Assembly (NCBI GenBank): GCA_019188255.1
Contig: JAETXT010000011.1
Span: 2,604,001 to 2,668,000, forward strand
DNA: 64,000 nt
Direction: 5' to 3'
From: Verticillium longisporum
Taxonomy: Eukaryota; Ascomycota; Sordariomycetes; Glomerellales; Plectosphaerellaceae
Shown: piece by piece, positions 10,823-23,087 of the stretch
How the letters are laid out: each line of letters starts with the position of its first letter
Position numbering within the stretch: the stretch's first letter is position 1
Notes under the pieces: generated by a model
The model's input: only the letters and a program-made list of their open reading frames with translations
What the model was told of the DNA's origin: nothing
The model's database searches: none
Translations under genes and position numbers: made by a program

Positions 10823-13655
10823 CTACTCGCGTATCACATCTCTGTAGGGCTTGCCTGGCTCTGGTGACGACGATCCGGTGCTCGTCCGTTCACTGAGCTC
10901 TTGCTCCCCTTGCTGCAAAAGAGGTCGCTGCTGGAAAAGTCGCTCGATCACCCTCGGACGGGAAGCTGTCCCTGGGACGTCATCGACAGAACTTCCCATC
11001 ATCTGGGTGGGATGCTTCTTCCTGCGAGCAAGAAGCCACATGCCAAGAAGGATGATACCACTCAGAATTGCCAGGCCGGCTACGCTAGCACCGATGGCGA
11101 TGTGCATGGCCCTGAGCTCCGTGTCATCCTGTCCCTCGCTCGATGGTTGTGGTCGTGGACCTTGTCCGACATGTTTGTTTGGAAACTCTACAGGCGGTAG
11201 GGGCCTATATCCTTCACTTCCAGGCGTGGGCGGTAGAGGACCAGTCGCCCATTCTTTCACTTCGCGGCCGAGCTCGAACTCCATCGTGCCCCCTTCGGCA
11301 AAGATGTCACCCCATGTGACCCAGCTGCGGGTCCATGGTTTTCCGTTGACTTTGAGGGATTGGACGTGCCAAGATTTGTTCGCCTCATCAACACCCGTCG
11401 CTATGATTTGCAGCGTCTTGCCCCCGCTGAGATGGATGGTGAGATCGGAGAACCAGGGGGCGACAATGAGGAATGTGGTCTGGCCGGTCAAAGGGTACAT
11501 GCCCAGCATACTCCAAAGAAGCCACGACTCCATGGCGCCCGCGTCTGAATTTCCGGGCAAGCCATCGGGAGTGGGCTTGTAGTACTTGCGGGCGATGAAA
11601 CGGCTCCTTTCGATGGACAAGTCCGGCCTGCCCACAAAGTTGTACAGATAGGGGGTGCCGAAGCTTGGTTCGTTGCCAGGATTAAATATGGTGTGCCCAA
11701 ATTGGTCGTTGCCTTTGTACTGACCCGGCTCGAACGTCTTTTCGAGGCGGTCGCGGAAAGTGTGGTTACCGCCTGCAAGATCAATGAGGTGGGACAAATC
11801 GTGATGTGCGTTGAACGAATACTCCCAGGAGAGGCCTTGATAGAGCAGATCTCCCCAGTAGCAGCCGCCGCAGTCCAGAGGGTCGTGATCGAGCCATGCG
11901 CCGCTGTTCTGGTCACGCGGACCCAAGAACCCACGAAAGCCCAATGCCTCGAGATCAGGATTCCATTGATTACGCCAGTTGCGGGAGCGGTTGAGATATA
12001 TCTCCGCCTCTTCCATCTTGCCTAGTCCAACGGCAACTTGGTGTAGAGCAAAGTCGTTGACTGAGTACTCGACGGCACGCGTCAGTGAACGAGTGAACTT
12101 CGGGGTGATGTATCCATGCTCTAGCCAGTCGGGTAGGGCGCCCCGACCTTCTTTTGTCGAGCCAAAAGGGTCTCGAGGATCGTCGTTGTTATCGGGGTCA
12201 CTTCGGCGTTCTTCACCATGGCCGCAAAGCCGTCTTCCCAGTTGACCTTGCCCCTGACACCCTTTATGTAGGCATCGGCCAGCACGTTGTCGCTATTAGA
12301 TCCGGCTTGTACTGCGCCGTTCCAGAATGAGGAGCGCGCATCAGACACATAGCCCTCGAAGCGGAATATATCGATGAGAGACCGGATAAACTCTTCGTAG
12401 GCGGTAGGATGGATGATGTGCATGAGAGAGATTGTACAACGAAACGTATCCCAAAAGGTAAAAATGTCATCGTAATAAGGTTCTTCGGATTTCCATAGCG
12501 GGTTCTCGCCCGTCTTATTTTGGGGCAGAAGATGCATAAAATAGAGGGCCGTGTAGAGCTGATTCAGTTTCCGTTCGTCTGTGTCGGTAGACGTCACCTT
12601 GCCCAGTATCTCGGTGTTCCATATGTCTCGTGTCTTGTTTCTCAACGTCTCAAGGCTTGTGCCACTTGGTATCTCGCGGTCGACATTTTCACATGCTTGC
12701 TGTGTAGATATGAAAGACACCCCAACTCGAGAAGTGATGTCGGTATCATTGAAAGCAAAGGTGGCACCAAGCCGCCCCTCGGAAGATTTGATCGTGGCAT
12801 TGTCGCTTCCGAAAATCATGATCTCGTCCGACTTGCGGTCTTTGCTGAGAAACGTCTTCCAAGCAGCCTGGCTATCGAAGTAACCACAGAAATAGACGCT
12901 CCAGGGTGCTGCCCGGTTCCAGCCCTGGAAATTTCATCAACCTTGTCCTCGAAACACATCGGCAGAATCGGACTCACATTGTCATATGTTCCATGCCCAG
13001 TATATCTGGTTTTCATGTTGCCATCCTGCTCTACGGTGACGCTCCCGCCCAGGTAGTTCTGCCCGAGACCCTGACCCCGATATGATGGCAGAACATGGGA
13101 GACATCGACAACGATCTGGGCGTCAGTTCCGTCTTTGGGAAATCGGTACTTAGACATCCCCTCCCTGACGGTGGCACCTAGCACACCAACCACCCCAGAC
13201 CCTAGCGATTACTTGTAGTACCCTCCTTCCGTCACATCATTATGCTTTCTGGTGGCTGTAACTCCAAGCATTGGATTGGAAACATCGCCAACCACTGGCA
13301 TCTGGCTGACGACTCCGTATTTGGGTGCTCCGCCGGTGCCATGTTCGTGGAGCATGGAGAAGCCAGTAAACTCGCCATCGGGCTGGAATCCAGAGTAACT
13401 GTCTTGTCCGTTTTCGAGATCAGGTCCGAGTTTGACCATACCAAATGGTCGCGACACTCCTGGGAAAGCGTTGCCACCTTTCACGGTCCCTGTCTTGACC
13501 AAGCATGTTAGTAGCGTGATGTGGATTGGCTAAGAAACAACACATTATCAACAAAGCCTTACATCTGTCAAGACATAGCTTGAAAGGTCGTGACGTTTTT
13601 TGCTCGCAGATACTGTAGCAGCTGTGGCTAGCAAGAAAATACCAACGAAGAACAT
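10823..13655 (-). CDS. GH92 alpha-mannosidase, secreted and membrane-anchored; frame interrupted twice
   Basis: Glycoside hydrolase family 92, typically exo-acting alpha-1,2-mannosidases. Start 13655 gives a signal peptide (MFFVGIFLLATAATVSAS). Introns 13494-13562 and 12925-12977 join into family motifs: the first leads to GGNAFPGVSRPFGMVK, and the second joins to GWNRAAPWSVYFCGYFD. Further GH92 motifs are EHGTGGAPKYG, GSNSDNVLADAYIKG, GNEPSFGTPYLYNF and GLPGNSDAGAMESW. Near the C-terminus a hydrophobic segment (AIGASVAGLAILSGIILLGMWLLA) is followed by RRKK, so the enzyme is probably tethered to membrane with its catalytic part outside. Two lesions interrupt it: an in-frame TAA at 13209-13211 directly after EGGYYK, and a one-base loss in a C run near 12194-12197, after which the reading resumes as STKEGRGALPDWLEHGYITP. 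Either a decaying gene or sequence errors. Confidence 0.88.
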
Positions 13656-15812
13656 GACGATGAAAAAAGTGGTGAGAGTTGGCAAGCGGAATGTCCGCAA
13701 AGTGCTGATGGAACCCTTCGCGCCCAAGTTCTCTTATTTGCGCAAGATAGTTGGTGTAGCTCAAGGTTTGCAACTGACCATGCAGCAAATTCTTGTCCCG
13801 CAAGCAGACATCGAGACACTCGAAGGCCGCTGAGGACCAGCTCGCAAGATATGCCTGTGCACACAGGTGGGCGCAGTCTCTGTGAGATGTGTAGAGAGGC
13901 TCGCGAATTTCTTACAGAGTTCAATCAGAGCCTGCGGTTGCGAATTGCTCGGAGTGTAGACACAGGCAAGCCAGGTATAATGGCCGTGTTGTGAGAAAAG
14001 GGATGAACGGAGGTACAGCACTAAAGGAATAGGGATAGAGGCGACGAGGTAATGTACAAGAACCGGATAAGCTATGGCCAGTCGCGACCGACCGCCCATC
14101 GGCCTTGGCCTGAGTTACATCTAGCTACATGATAGCCAGGCGGCAGCCTGGGCTTCCATGCCGTTTGCCCGTCCTGGCCGCCACATTTTTTGACAAGATA
14201 GGCGGATGGGGAGAGGTTTGGAGACTCTTGGCTTGACATGCCATGGCAGCACACCCACAAAACCGTCAGCCCAGGCTAGACGAAGACGCGGCACTTCCAC
14301 AACGACAAATCAGGCGGGAAATCAGGTGGGGATGGGGGGCTGGAATGTTGGTTCTTCCTGGGGGCGGCGTGTAGAGCAGTTGACGAGGCGAGCTCTTTGC
14401 TTGTCTCAAGCAGTCCGATCATCGAGCTTCTTGGTTTGTCGGCTAATACGCCACGTTGTTAGCATCTCAAGAACCCGTGTTGTAAGAGGATTGAAGGCAG
14501 ACAGAGGTTCGGGCTGTGCTTGCTGTGCCGCCGATGACCCTGGTGGGCTATTTCCCTTTTCGTCTTGTCCTGCCTAACGTGGTAAGCAACAAGGAGGCTT
14601 AGGAGTGTGGGGTGCTGAGCGTGAGGAAATACAGCATGAGGCACAGAAACCTGCATCAGTTGGCCCCCAGGCGACCCGAATTTCGCGCCCCTGACTACTA
14701 AGCTGGCACCAGTTGTGGTTAAAATCGTGGCAGGGCCAGGGGACTGGCCAATAACCTGGCGATGCCGAGACTCCGGAAATAGGGCCAAGATGTTGGCGGT
14801 CGAATCCTCCTCTACTCCAGGGCGCCGTTACGACCACGTGCCGAGCTTAATATGTCCACCAAGCAATCTGCGGCCCGTGACAACTACGCTATTCGTGTCG
14901 AGGCAGGGCATTCGGTTGCTGGACAAGCCTCATATAGTTGCTTTGCAGCCAGTTTGCCACCCATTGTGCCCACTTGCTCGCCCAAGATAGCACTTGTGTA
15001 TGGCCGATGCACTTGTCTGGCCGAGAAGAGGTATTCGTAAGGCCCCTCCACGGCCCCGAAACAAGCAGGGTTTGGTAATAAGGCTGGGCCCGCGACGCTG
15101 CCGAATGCCGATACGAGAGATCCCGCTTTTCTTTCATTGGGGGCCTCGCAAGGATCAGCTTGTTGATGTGGTCAGGGTCCTTGGCTAGTAGCACACTGAG
15201 TCGATGGCCATGACAGCCGTTCGGGTGGCCGTGGTCTTGCCCGAGTCATTACTGCTCTTCTCTGGGGAAGACCGTTCCCAAGCAGCATCAACAACCATGT
15301 CATGGGCCAGCTGGCCGGGCAGCGATCTGGGGAACTGCTAGCAATGCGACAGTGCGCTACAGGCGTGCATCACGGTCGGCACCATGCCAAACTGTTAACC
15401 GCGCGTTAGAGAGCGTGGATGACCACATTGCTCAGCTGATGGATGGGTATTTCAAAAAGCACGTGATCTGACCTGTTCTAAAGGGTACGCGGATAAACCT
15501 GACCAATGACCTGCCCCACCACTCCCCCCCACCGGATTATCTTCCCAACCTCCAGGGTCCAGTCGAATCATCCCAAAATGGGGAGCGGTCAGACACATTT
15601 TGTCGGTCACAGAAGGCAGAATCTCATGAAAGTCCTACTTGCCCGAACCTCATCACCAACAATTCATCACGTGCCGGCATTTTGGGGCTTCAATTCTGCC
15701 CCAAGTCGCTTGTCAAGCTGTTCACTTACCCTGCCATCTGAACCACCTTACGCTGGTGTGTTCGGAGACCCTCCCGCACCCCGCAAGCGCCATAGTCAAG
15801 GGATCCGGCAGA
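13656..15812. other. 2.2-kb divergent intergenic region, nothing recognised
   Basis: Lies between the GH92 gene and the zinc-finger regulator. Only short open frames without family resemblance or plausible splicing occur on either strand. No tRNA, repeat or transposon signature seen. It presumably holds both promoters. Confidence 0.55.
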
Positions 15813-18301
15813 ATGGGTCGCAAGCCAAATCCCATCATCTGTGAATACTTCACCCGTGGACCCAAGCTCACCGACTCGAGCAATCGCTACCCGCACAAAT
15901 GCAAACTGTGCGGCGAGAATTTCCCCAAGGGACGTGGCGAGGCTCTCACAAAACACATCACCGAAAAATGCCCAGCAATCACACCTGAGCAACGCATCAA
16001 TGCCGCCCTCAACCTCTCTGGTTTGCAGGCCCGCAGTCTTGCCTCTCGCCATCTCAACGACCACGTTCGTGCCAGCAATGGCATCGCATCAGCGAACGAA
16101 GCTCCCGAAGCGTGGGACGCCTTGCAGACCTTGGCCGAAGCCTCGCGCCAGGTTGGGGCAACGGAAATGGTCCCCCAGAACAGGAATCTGATCGACCCCG
16201 CGATCCAGCAATTCAACCCGCATCATGGTCAGCCAGATCACACTAGCGGATTGGAACTTCAAGAGCAATTCACCCTTGAAAATCCACCCCCTAGCTATGA
16301 GCAGCCCGCCCATCGAGAGAAGCCAAACCATATGCACATCGATGATGCTCTCACCAGTTATGAGCTGCCGGATCAGCGCGACAAGCGAGGTCAGTTGAGC
16401 CCATCTTCTCTCATGGCAAAACATTATTTCTCATCTGAGGAAACTTATTGAAGAAAGATTTTGGGAGAAACGAATATGCTAACGAAATTCAAGCTGATGA
16501 ACAAAACACTTCCAACCTCTTGACAGCAGAACAGAAACTTGAGCACCTTCAAGTGGCAACCCAGCAACAGAGCCATGCTGTCTCGCCCGAGGACTCGGCA
16601 AGTCTCAATGCTGCCGTAGCTGCTGTCGCTGCGGCTACCGCACGGCTCAACCACCAGCTGCTTGACGAGAGTCGTGACGGACCATCCAACCAGGAGATTG
16701 CTGACGCACTTGCCTCGCCCATGCGAGAGGTAAGCGCCGAATCTCACCATTCAGGCCCTCCCCACCCTCAGCAGCCATGGGGTGAAATGTCCTATGTTCA
16801 TAGCAGTCCGATTCCTCCAGCTCCTTTGAACCTGCAGCCTGCTGCTCCCATGGTGCAGGTACAGCCCGCACCGCTTTCAATGTCGCCCGTTCATGTTCGA
16901 GGCGGCACCCGGATGTCCATAGGCAATGGCGTCCGGAGCGAGCACAAACGCAAGGCCTACAACCCTGTTCGGCGCAAGGAGGTCCAAGCCGCGCGCAAGA
17001 AGGGAGCCTGCATAAGATGCCGTATCCTACGAAAGACGTGTGGTCTCAACGACCCTTGTGATCAATGTCGGAAAATCCACGGGCCCCGGCACTGGACATA
17101 CCCCTGCGTGCGTACTCATCTAAACCAGTCGCTGACGCTGTACTCCGCGGGACTCGTTGTGGTGCTTTCGCAGAATAGAGTCAACCAAGCACGCAGCGCC
17201 TTTGAGTTGATTCAGAATGGAACCAAGGTTCGCGTCGCTGTATGGAATGATAGCGTCCCCATGAGCCTGTTCGCCTTGGTCACTGCTAGGCCTGCTTCTC
17301 CCACCGAAGACTTGAAGGCCGAGGGGGAAGCCGCAGAGCCAGCGAAGAAGGATGAAGCGAAGGTCAAACACCAGGCCATCATGATTGACCAGGACAAGGA
17401 AGACTTACCGGCTTGCATGGAGACCTATGTCCGAGAGATGCTGCCTTTGCTCATCGAGCGCGAAACCTCTCACTTTGTCCGCGTTGTGCTCGAATTCGCT
17501 CAGAAAGCTGAGCAGAAGACTGGCGATCTTGTCACACGTGCCCTCGAACTCTGGGGACTCATCGAGATCCTCGACCACGAGCGCAGCTGGACCATATCCG
17601 AGGAGCAGGATGGCAAGTTTGTCGCCAAGACGCCCGATGACGACGGTGGCTCCACGCAGGACCTCTACACGCTCATGACCTGGCAGCTTTCGGCCGCTGC
17701 CGAGCGAAAGGCGAACGCCGTTTCGCAGAAGCTCGTCAACGAGCTGCAGCGCTGTCTCGAGAACGGTAAGGTGACGCTGCACTTCGACGTGTATCTCACG
17801 ATTTTACTTCTCCTTCATTGCCTGGAGAAGACAACCTGGACCATGAAAGTCTGGGAGATGGACGACTTCCGCCAGCGCTGGCCCCTTGACCGCCCGCCTT
17901 CTGCTTTTACCACCCAGGGCCAGGAGATTGCCGAGCTGCTCAAGATGCTTCTCGCTCTTCGGAAGGCGCACCCCAAAACGTTTCGCGGACACGGAGGCCT
18001 GCTCGAGGTGTTTGAGCCGCAAAGCCAGGCTGTTGCCGACTTTTTCGGCAAGCTGAGCCTGCAGTGTAAGTCTCCGCTCAAGTTTGATGTCCGTGTAGCC
18101 TGTGCTGACAATACGACAGACGATGAGGTCGTTGACCGCCTCAAGGGAAACTCTTTCACCCCGCGAAGCTCAAGCTCCCTCGAGTTCCAGTTCTCTGGCA
18201 TAGTTCTGCTCCCGCGGCAGGAGAGTGATGCCGTGGTCGAGCAGACGGCCGTGCCAGCTCCAGACGCAGCTCAAAGGCCGGACCAGGCCATGTCCGGATA
18301 G
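15813..18301 (+). CDS. BED-like zinc finger plus Zn2Cys6 transcription regulator
   Basis: A 794-residue protein in two exons (15813-16389, 16494-18301). The 104-base intron has a TGCTAAC branch site and keeps the frame across the junction. The N-terminus carries a BED-type finger (CKLC, then H and C spaced x14 and x4, about residues 30-54), preceded by MGRKPNPIICEYFTRG. The middle has a fungal binuclear cluster around residues 350-385: CIRC, x6, C, x5, C, x2, C and a last C after 12 residues, longer than the usual 6-9 spacing. A glutamine- and proline-rich stretch separates the two. The C-terminal ~400 residues are helical-looking with no domain I can name. I chose the start at 15813 because the conserved MGRKPNP stretch begins there. 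An earlier in-frame ATG at 15639 adds only unlikely sequence. Target genes unknown. Confidence 0.82.
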
Positions 18302-18722
18302 GATGACGAATGGGCCGAGTTCGAAGCCTCGGTAGACGACCTCTAGAACCGCAGGCCTTGGGATCTTAGCGATCTCCCGCCCCATGATGATGACCAATGA
18401 CAATAATGATGTACGATTGAACGAGAATGAATCGCAGGAAGTTGTAGAGGAGGAAAGAAAGCTGTTTCGCTCTAGGCATCCAGAAAACTAGATCAGACAT
18501 AGCTCAAATAGATACCTGAATCGGCCTCTTCACCGAGGAGTTTAATGAATAAATCGAATTGATACAAGATCCTACGCTCGTGACATTCACGCAAGGGCTA
18601 CGGGACCTGCCACACCAGGGGCCAAACTCTCATCAACAAGTTCACCCCATAACGTTGCCAATCATTCAGAGATCACCAATGGTCGGCCAGGATACTCATT
18701 TCCACCTCGCCCAGAAGACGTC
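18302..18722. other. convergent intergenic region, regulator / SEC5
   Basis: Shared 3' region of two converging genes. It is A/T-richer than the flanking coding DNA and should hold both polyadenylation regions. No gene seen. Confidence 0.6.
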
Positions 18723-21700
18723 CTAGTTCTTTGGCCCGGTGCCGCTCCCGTTCGAAACAGTCGACCCGCCCGTATCCCGCCTCTCGATACCGCCGCCTGG
18801 CCCGCCTGCGGGTCGATTCTTGAGCTTCTTGAAGCAGGCAAACTCGCTCTTGCTCGCTTCACGCAGGCGCTTGAGCACGCTTCGCATCTCGGGCAGCTCG
18901 CTCTGCAGTCTCGCACGCGCGTCGTTGTCGGTGCGGGCATCGAGTTCCTGATAGATCTCGCTCTGCAATTGAGAGGCGCGGTCCGTGGTGTACTGGCTCA
19001 GCGTTTGGGCGATGAACTCGACGTCGAGGGTTGCTTGCATGAGGCCGGCGAGAGTGAACCGTTCGTGCGAACGGAAGGCCTCGAGCAGCTCGCGCGTCGT
19101 CTGCTCGAGGAGATAGGATAGAACCTGGGAGGCGAGGGCAGGTGCCGTGGTAGAGACTTGAGAGTGGATGAGGACGAGGGTAAGTAGAATCTCATAGACG
19201 TAGGGGTTCGCCTCACCGGGCTTGTCGCCGGAATTGGCAGCCCAGTCACGGGTCGCGATGCCGTTGCGGACGGTGGTGCGGAGGAGCTCGAGGGGAGAGC
19301 GTGTGTATGATTGGAAGAGGCGGGCGTCGATTTGTCCCAGGACGTCACGAATCGTTTTAGACTCGTCCGTCAGCTTGACGGAGAAGGCGTTCTCGAACTG
19401 CGTATTGAGGCTCGGCACAACTTGAGATCGGAGGGCTTGCAGGTTACTCAGGGTAACAAGCATGCGGATGTTCTGAGAAAATTAGCATGACAGTCCATAC
19501 AGATCGCAGAAGAGGCCAAAAACCTACCCGGTTGCCTGCGTCGAGGGTGCCACGCCCGCCGTTTGCTGGAGGCGGCGCAGTCGTCGCGATTGAATTTTCG
19601 GCTTCGGTGGTCCATTCGTCGTCGCCCTTCTTCACAGAACGCTCGGCATTCTCGACCATGCCGCTGAGTGCCTTGTATAGTGTTGAGACGTATTGGCTTC
19701 GGACCATCTGGAGCAGCTTGGACGGAGGCGGGAGGACAATATCCCCTGCGCCAGGCTTGGCCATAGCCTCGGAAATGTACAAGATCTTCTGCATGCCCGC
19801 CAACAGGGCGCCTTCAAAGGTGGCAAAACTGGACGGCATTCTCGTGACATCTCCGAGATCGGGGGATCTGTACCAGTCCTCGACGTACTTGATATTCTCT
19901 GCGTCCTTATTCCAGGCACCGCAAATTGCAGACGCACAACTCTCTGGAGCTGCTCCAACAAGTGTCCTGAGCCTTTCCAGCGTGCTGCCGTCCCCGGCCT
20001 GGACTGGGTTGATGCTCGCTAGGTCGGAAGCACCGGATCCTACGAGGGCAAGCATCTTGGATAAATAGTGGACACCACTGACTGAGTTCGACCATGGCGG
20101 CCAGAAGGCGAACTTCTCCCAGGCATCACCCCTCTTGGGGGATGGCGGCGGGATGTTGTTGACATCAAAATTGAACCGAGGATCGCGCATTGCGTTGGGT
20201 GTCAGAGAGCCCGACATGGTGGCTGATTTGGGGGTATTGGGAGACATGGGAAGCGGCGAGAACAGGAGGGAGATGTCCTCTGGTGGAGGTCCCGCGAAGA
20301 AGGTGAACACTGTTTCGCGAATCATGTCAACAAGCTCGACCACGCCCTTCCGCAGGTCGGTGACAGCCTGGTCTGAAAGCCTGTGATGCACACGCGATTC
20401 CCCATTGTAACCACCAGGTAGTGTTCGTTGGGCTGTGCCATCCACGAAGCCCTGAACAGTGGCCCAGAATTCGACTACTTCGCCGAGGATGCCGGTCGAG
20501 GAGAGTAGACTTGATAAAAAGACGACCGTTTTCTCCCATAGCTCGATTATGTCAGCTGTGTCGAGTGATGACGACTTGTTGTCCACCGTCTGATGTCCCA
20601 AAGCTCGGAGGTGAGATGCAATGAGATGCGGCGCAGGCTTCTCACCGTTCGCAAGTCGGCGTCGAAGGACCTCAATCTCAACTTTGGATCGGTCAGCAGT
20701 GAGCTGAATTTTCCCCTTGAGGTAATCATAGCGACTTGCGAGCCATAGCCAAATTGGGTTGTCCTCGACGCCGAGCTCCAATAGCAAGCCAATCAGCTCG
20801 ATGTGCTGGTCCTGTGACTGTCCAGCAGCCTTGATCTCTGCTTTGGAGAGGGTGTGCAGGGAGATGAGCCTTCTGAAGTTGTCGCGCCTGAACTGCTGGA
20901 CCTGCTCGTCAACGTCATGCCACATCCTGGCAGCAACCAAGATTTTGTACAGCTGAGTGTCGCTGGCCGCATCGGAACCAATCGACTGCGCCAGGTTTCG
21001 GGCTTGATCCGCAAAGCGCCTCGCCTTGTTGTACTCCTCTACCAAGCTTTCGTAGTCGCGTCGTCTGATGCTGTCCGATATGGAGGCACTCAGCTCCACA
21101 CAGTCTTTGAACTGGTCCAGTTGACTAGACACAATTCGAAGGTTCTCTTCTTTCTCACGCCCGCCAAGCGCTGGCCCCCATACATCCTCGGCTTTGGCCG
21201 AGACGTCGAGGAGCGGACCCTTGATGCCCATTACACCGTACTCGCTCTCCTTCACTATGGCGTTCTTCTTTCGTACGTCGACTCCAGGAGATGCCATCGA
21301 GTTGCCGGCCAGTGCCATGCCACCGCTGCTATTCCGGAAACTACTCCTGCTAGCATGTCGAGAATGGCCGCGTTGGTGTCGTCCTGGTGTCGAAGGTGGC
21401 TCCGTCCCACGGTACTTCATCTCCCGGTAGACATTATCTATAGTTGCTTTGGCCTTGACGAAGCGCTCAAAGTTTGTTTCCACCAAGACCTTTAAAGAGG
21501 CTGACTTTTGGTCGATGGATTGGGAGAGAACATCAAGACCCATGAGAAGGCTCTGGGTATCTGCTGTGGCGTGCATCTGCGACAGGAAGAGCGCCGGGGA
21601 AAAGGTCGTCGACGAGAGAAGGAAGCGGTTACCTATCACGATATGATTAGGGGCTTGCTCTCAGATAGCTCGGGCATGCATCTACTGTTGGAAGAACTCA

Positions 21701-22026
21701 CGAAGACGTGCGTCATCTTGAACGGGCACACCAAGCTGGCGCAGTGTCCTCACGACGCTGTCGGTTGTGCCCAGCGGATCTGGCTCATCTTTCTGGACAA
21801 TGTTCCCTACTCCTCCCTTCTCTGACTGAGCGCCAGGTATGGTGCTCCTGCGGTCGCTCACGGCTCTCTCAAGCGCCTGATATCTGGATTTCCTCCTTCC
21901 CAGCTTTGTCTGCTTCTCCTCGTCCGCATCTGACCCGTCGCTGTTGTTCTTTTCGTCTGGCCATTCATTTGGGTATGGATTTGGTAGGCCGTAGAATTCG
22001 AGGACGCTTCGCTCGTAATCGGCCAT
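18723..22026 (-). CDS. SEC5: Exocyst complex subunit Sec5
   Basis: Subunit of the octameric exocyst, which tethers secretory vesicles to the plasma membrane at sites of polarised growth. Three exons: 22026-21702, 21632-19528 and 19472-18723, giving 1,059 residues. The junctions restore DARLRNRFLLSSTTFSP and AGNRNIRMLVTLSNLQ. The Sec5 signature (FLLSSTTFSP, then LDVLSQSIDQKSASLKVLVE and FERFVKAKATIDNVYREM) sits at residues ~108-185. An N-terminal acidic and basic linker (EKNNSDGSDADEEKQ) precedes it, and helical-bundle sequence fills the rest. The N-terminus MADYERSVLEFYGLPNPYP is typical of filamentous-fungal Sec5. The tail is glycine-rich. It is transcribed divergently from IDH2 over a 1.06-kb gap. 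Frame intact throughout. Confidence 0.94.
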
Positions 22027-23087
22027 TTTGTTGGCTTGCGATCAATCAGCGACAGGGGCGGTTCATGACAGGTTGGGCTTGTTGGGCGACGGCTGGCGCA
22101 TTGGGGTGTTCTGCGTGGGCAGGAGAGCCAAGCAGGCGGTATTGGGGCGACCCGAATAATCACCAACGCGTACTTTATGGGGGAGAGCCGTATCGAAATA
22201 TTGAAGGTGGACGAGTAGGTATGCGGACGGCGCGTGTCTGCGACTGATGGTCAAGCTCTAAGTGGAGATGAATTGTTAGAGATGGCGACGAGGGGTGTGG
22301 ATGGAACAGCTTCATCCAGGGCGTTGCTGATTGGCTACCAGCAAGCTAGACTCTGTATTTCGAACTTGGAAGTCAAGGCAGTGAGATGAAGCTTGGTATT
22401 CTGATTTGAAAAATATGGGCCATGTCATTCTGGGAGCAATTGTTTCTTTCTTTTTTCGTTTGGTTTCATTCATGTTCTTTTGGTGTTGTCTGATGGAAGG
22501 TACCAACCAGGAGCTGTTCCCAGCCCTTCAGTGCCCTCTAGGTGTAGTTGCCTTCTGGTCGGAAAGCCCGCAGGAAGGACGATTCACGGCACGGAAAACT
22601 TTAATTCACAACACATCCAGAATATCAGCGGCCTCGTGTGGGTAGTAGCCAGTATGAGATGGTGCTTGAGCACAAGCAGGCAGACAATGCCTGAATGCCC
22701 CTCCATCTGCCTCATGTTTCCTCACCAAACATGCGAGGCCAAGCCAAGCCCAAGAGGGTCGCCGCCCCTCGGACAAGCGACTTGCTTACCTAAGGGCAAG
22801 GCGGACGCTTTCTCTCTTTTGAGCCGAACACAACCGGAACGAGTCGGGCACAAGGGAGGGAATGCGCCACATGTGGCTGACATCTCGGAATTCGTCGCAG
22901 TTTAGGCGGATCGGCTCGGCCTTGCTAATGCCGTCGGTTTTTCGATTTCTTTGCAACCGACCTCCAGACCAATCCTCCATCTCCGAATCTCGAATCTCGA
23001 AAGCTCGATAACGTCCCTCCTCCCGTTCAGCCTTTCCGTCACACGCGCAGCAGCCAGGCTCATCCAATTCCCTCCCAAACCTTCACA
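22027..23087. other. divergent promoter region, SEC5 / IDH2
   Basis: No gene recognised. The stretch just upstream of IDH2 (about 22920-23080) is pyrimidine-rich with several CTCC and TCTCGAA motifs, as is common near transcription starts of highly expressed filamentous-fungal genes. Confidence 0.55.

Noticed and set aside
12925..12977. Apparent frame break in the GH92 gene between GTYDN and GWNRAAPW
   Set aside because: A 53-base segment has a GTGAGT donor and a TTTCCAG acceptor, and its removal joins the two motifs exactly. It is an intron, not a lesion.
16390..16493. The regulator region read as two separate genes (15639-16451 and 16448-18301)
   Set aside because: A 104-base intron with a TGCTAAC branch site joins them in frame, and the first frame ends in non-natural residues inside that intron.
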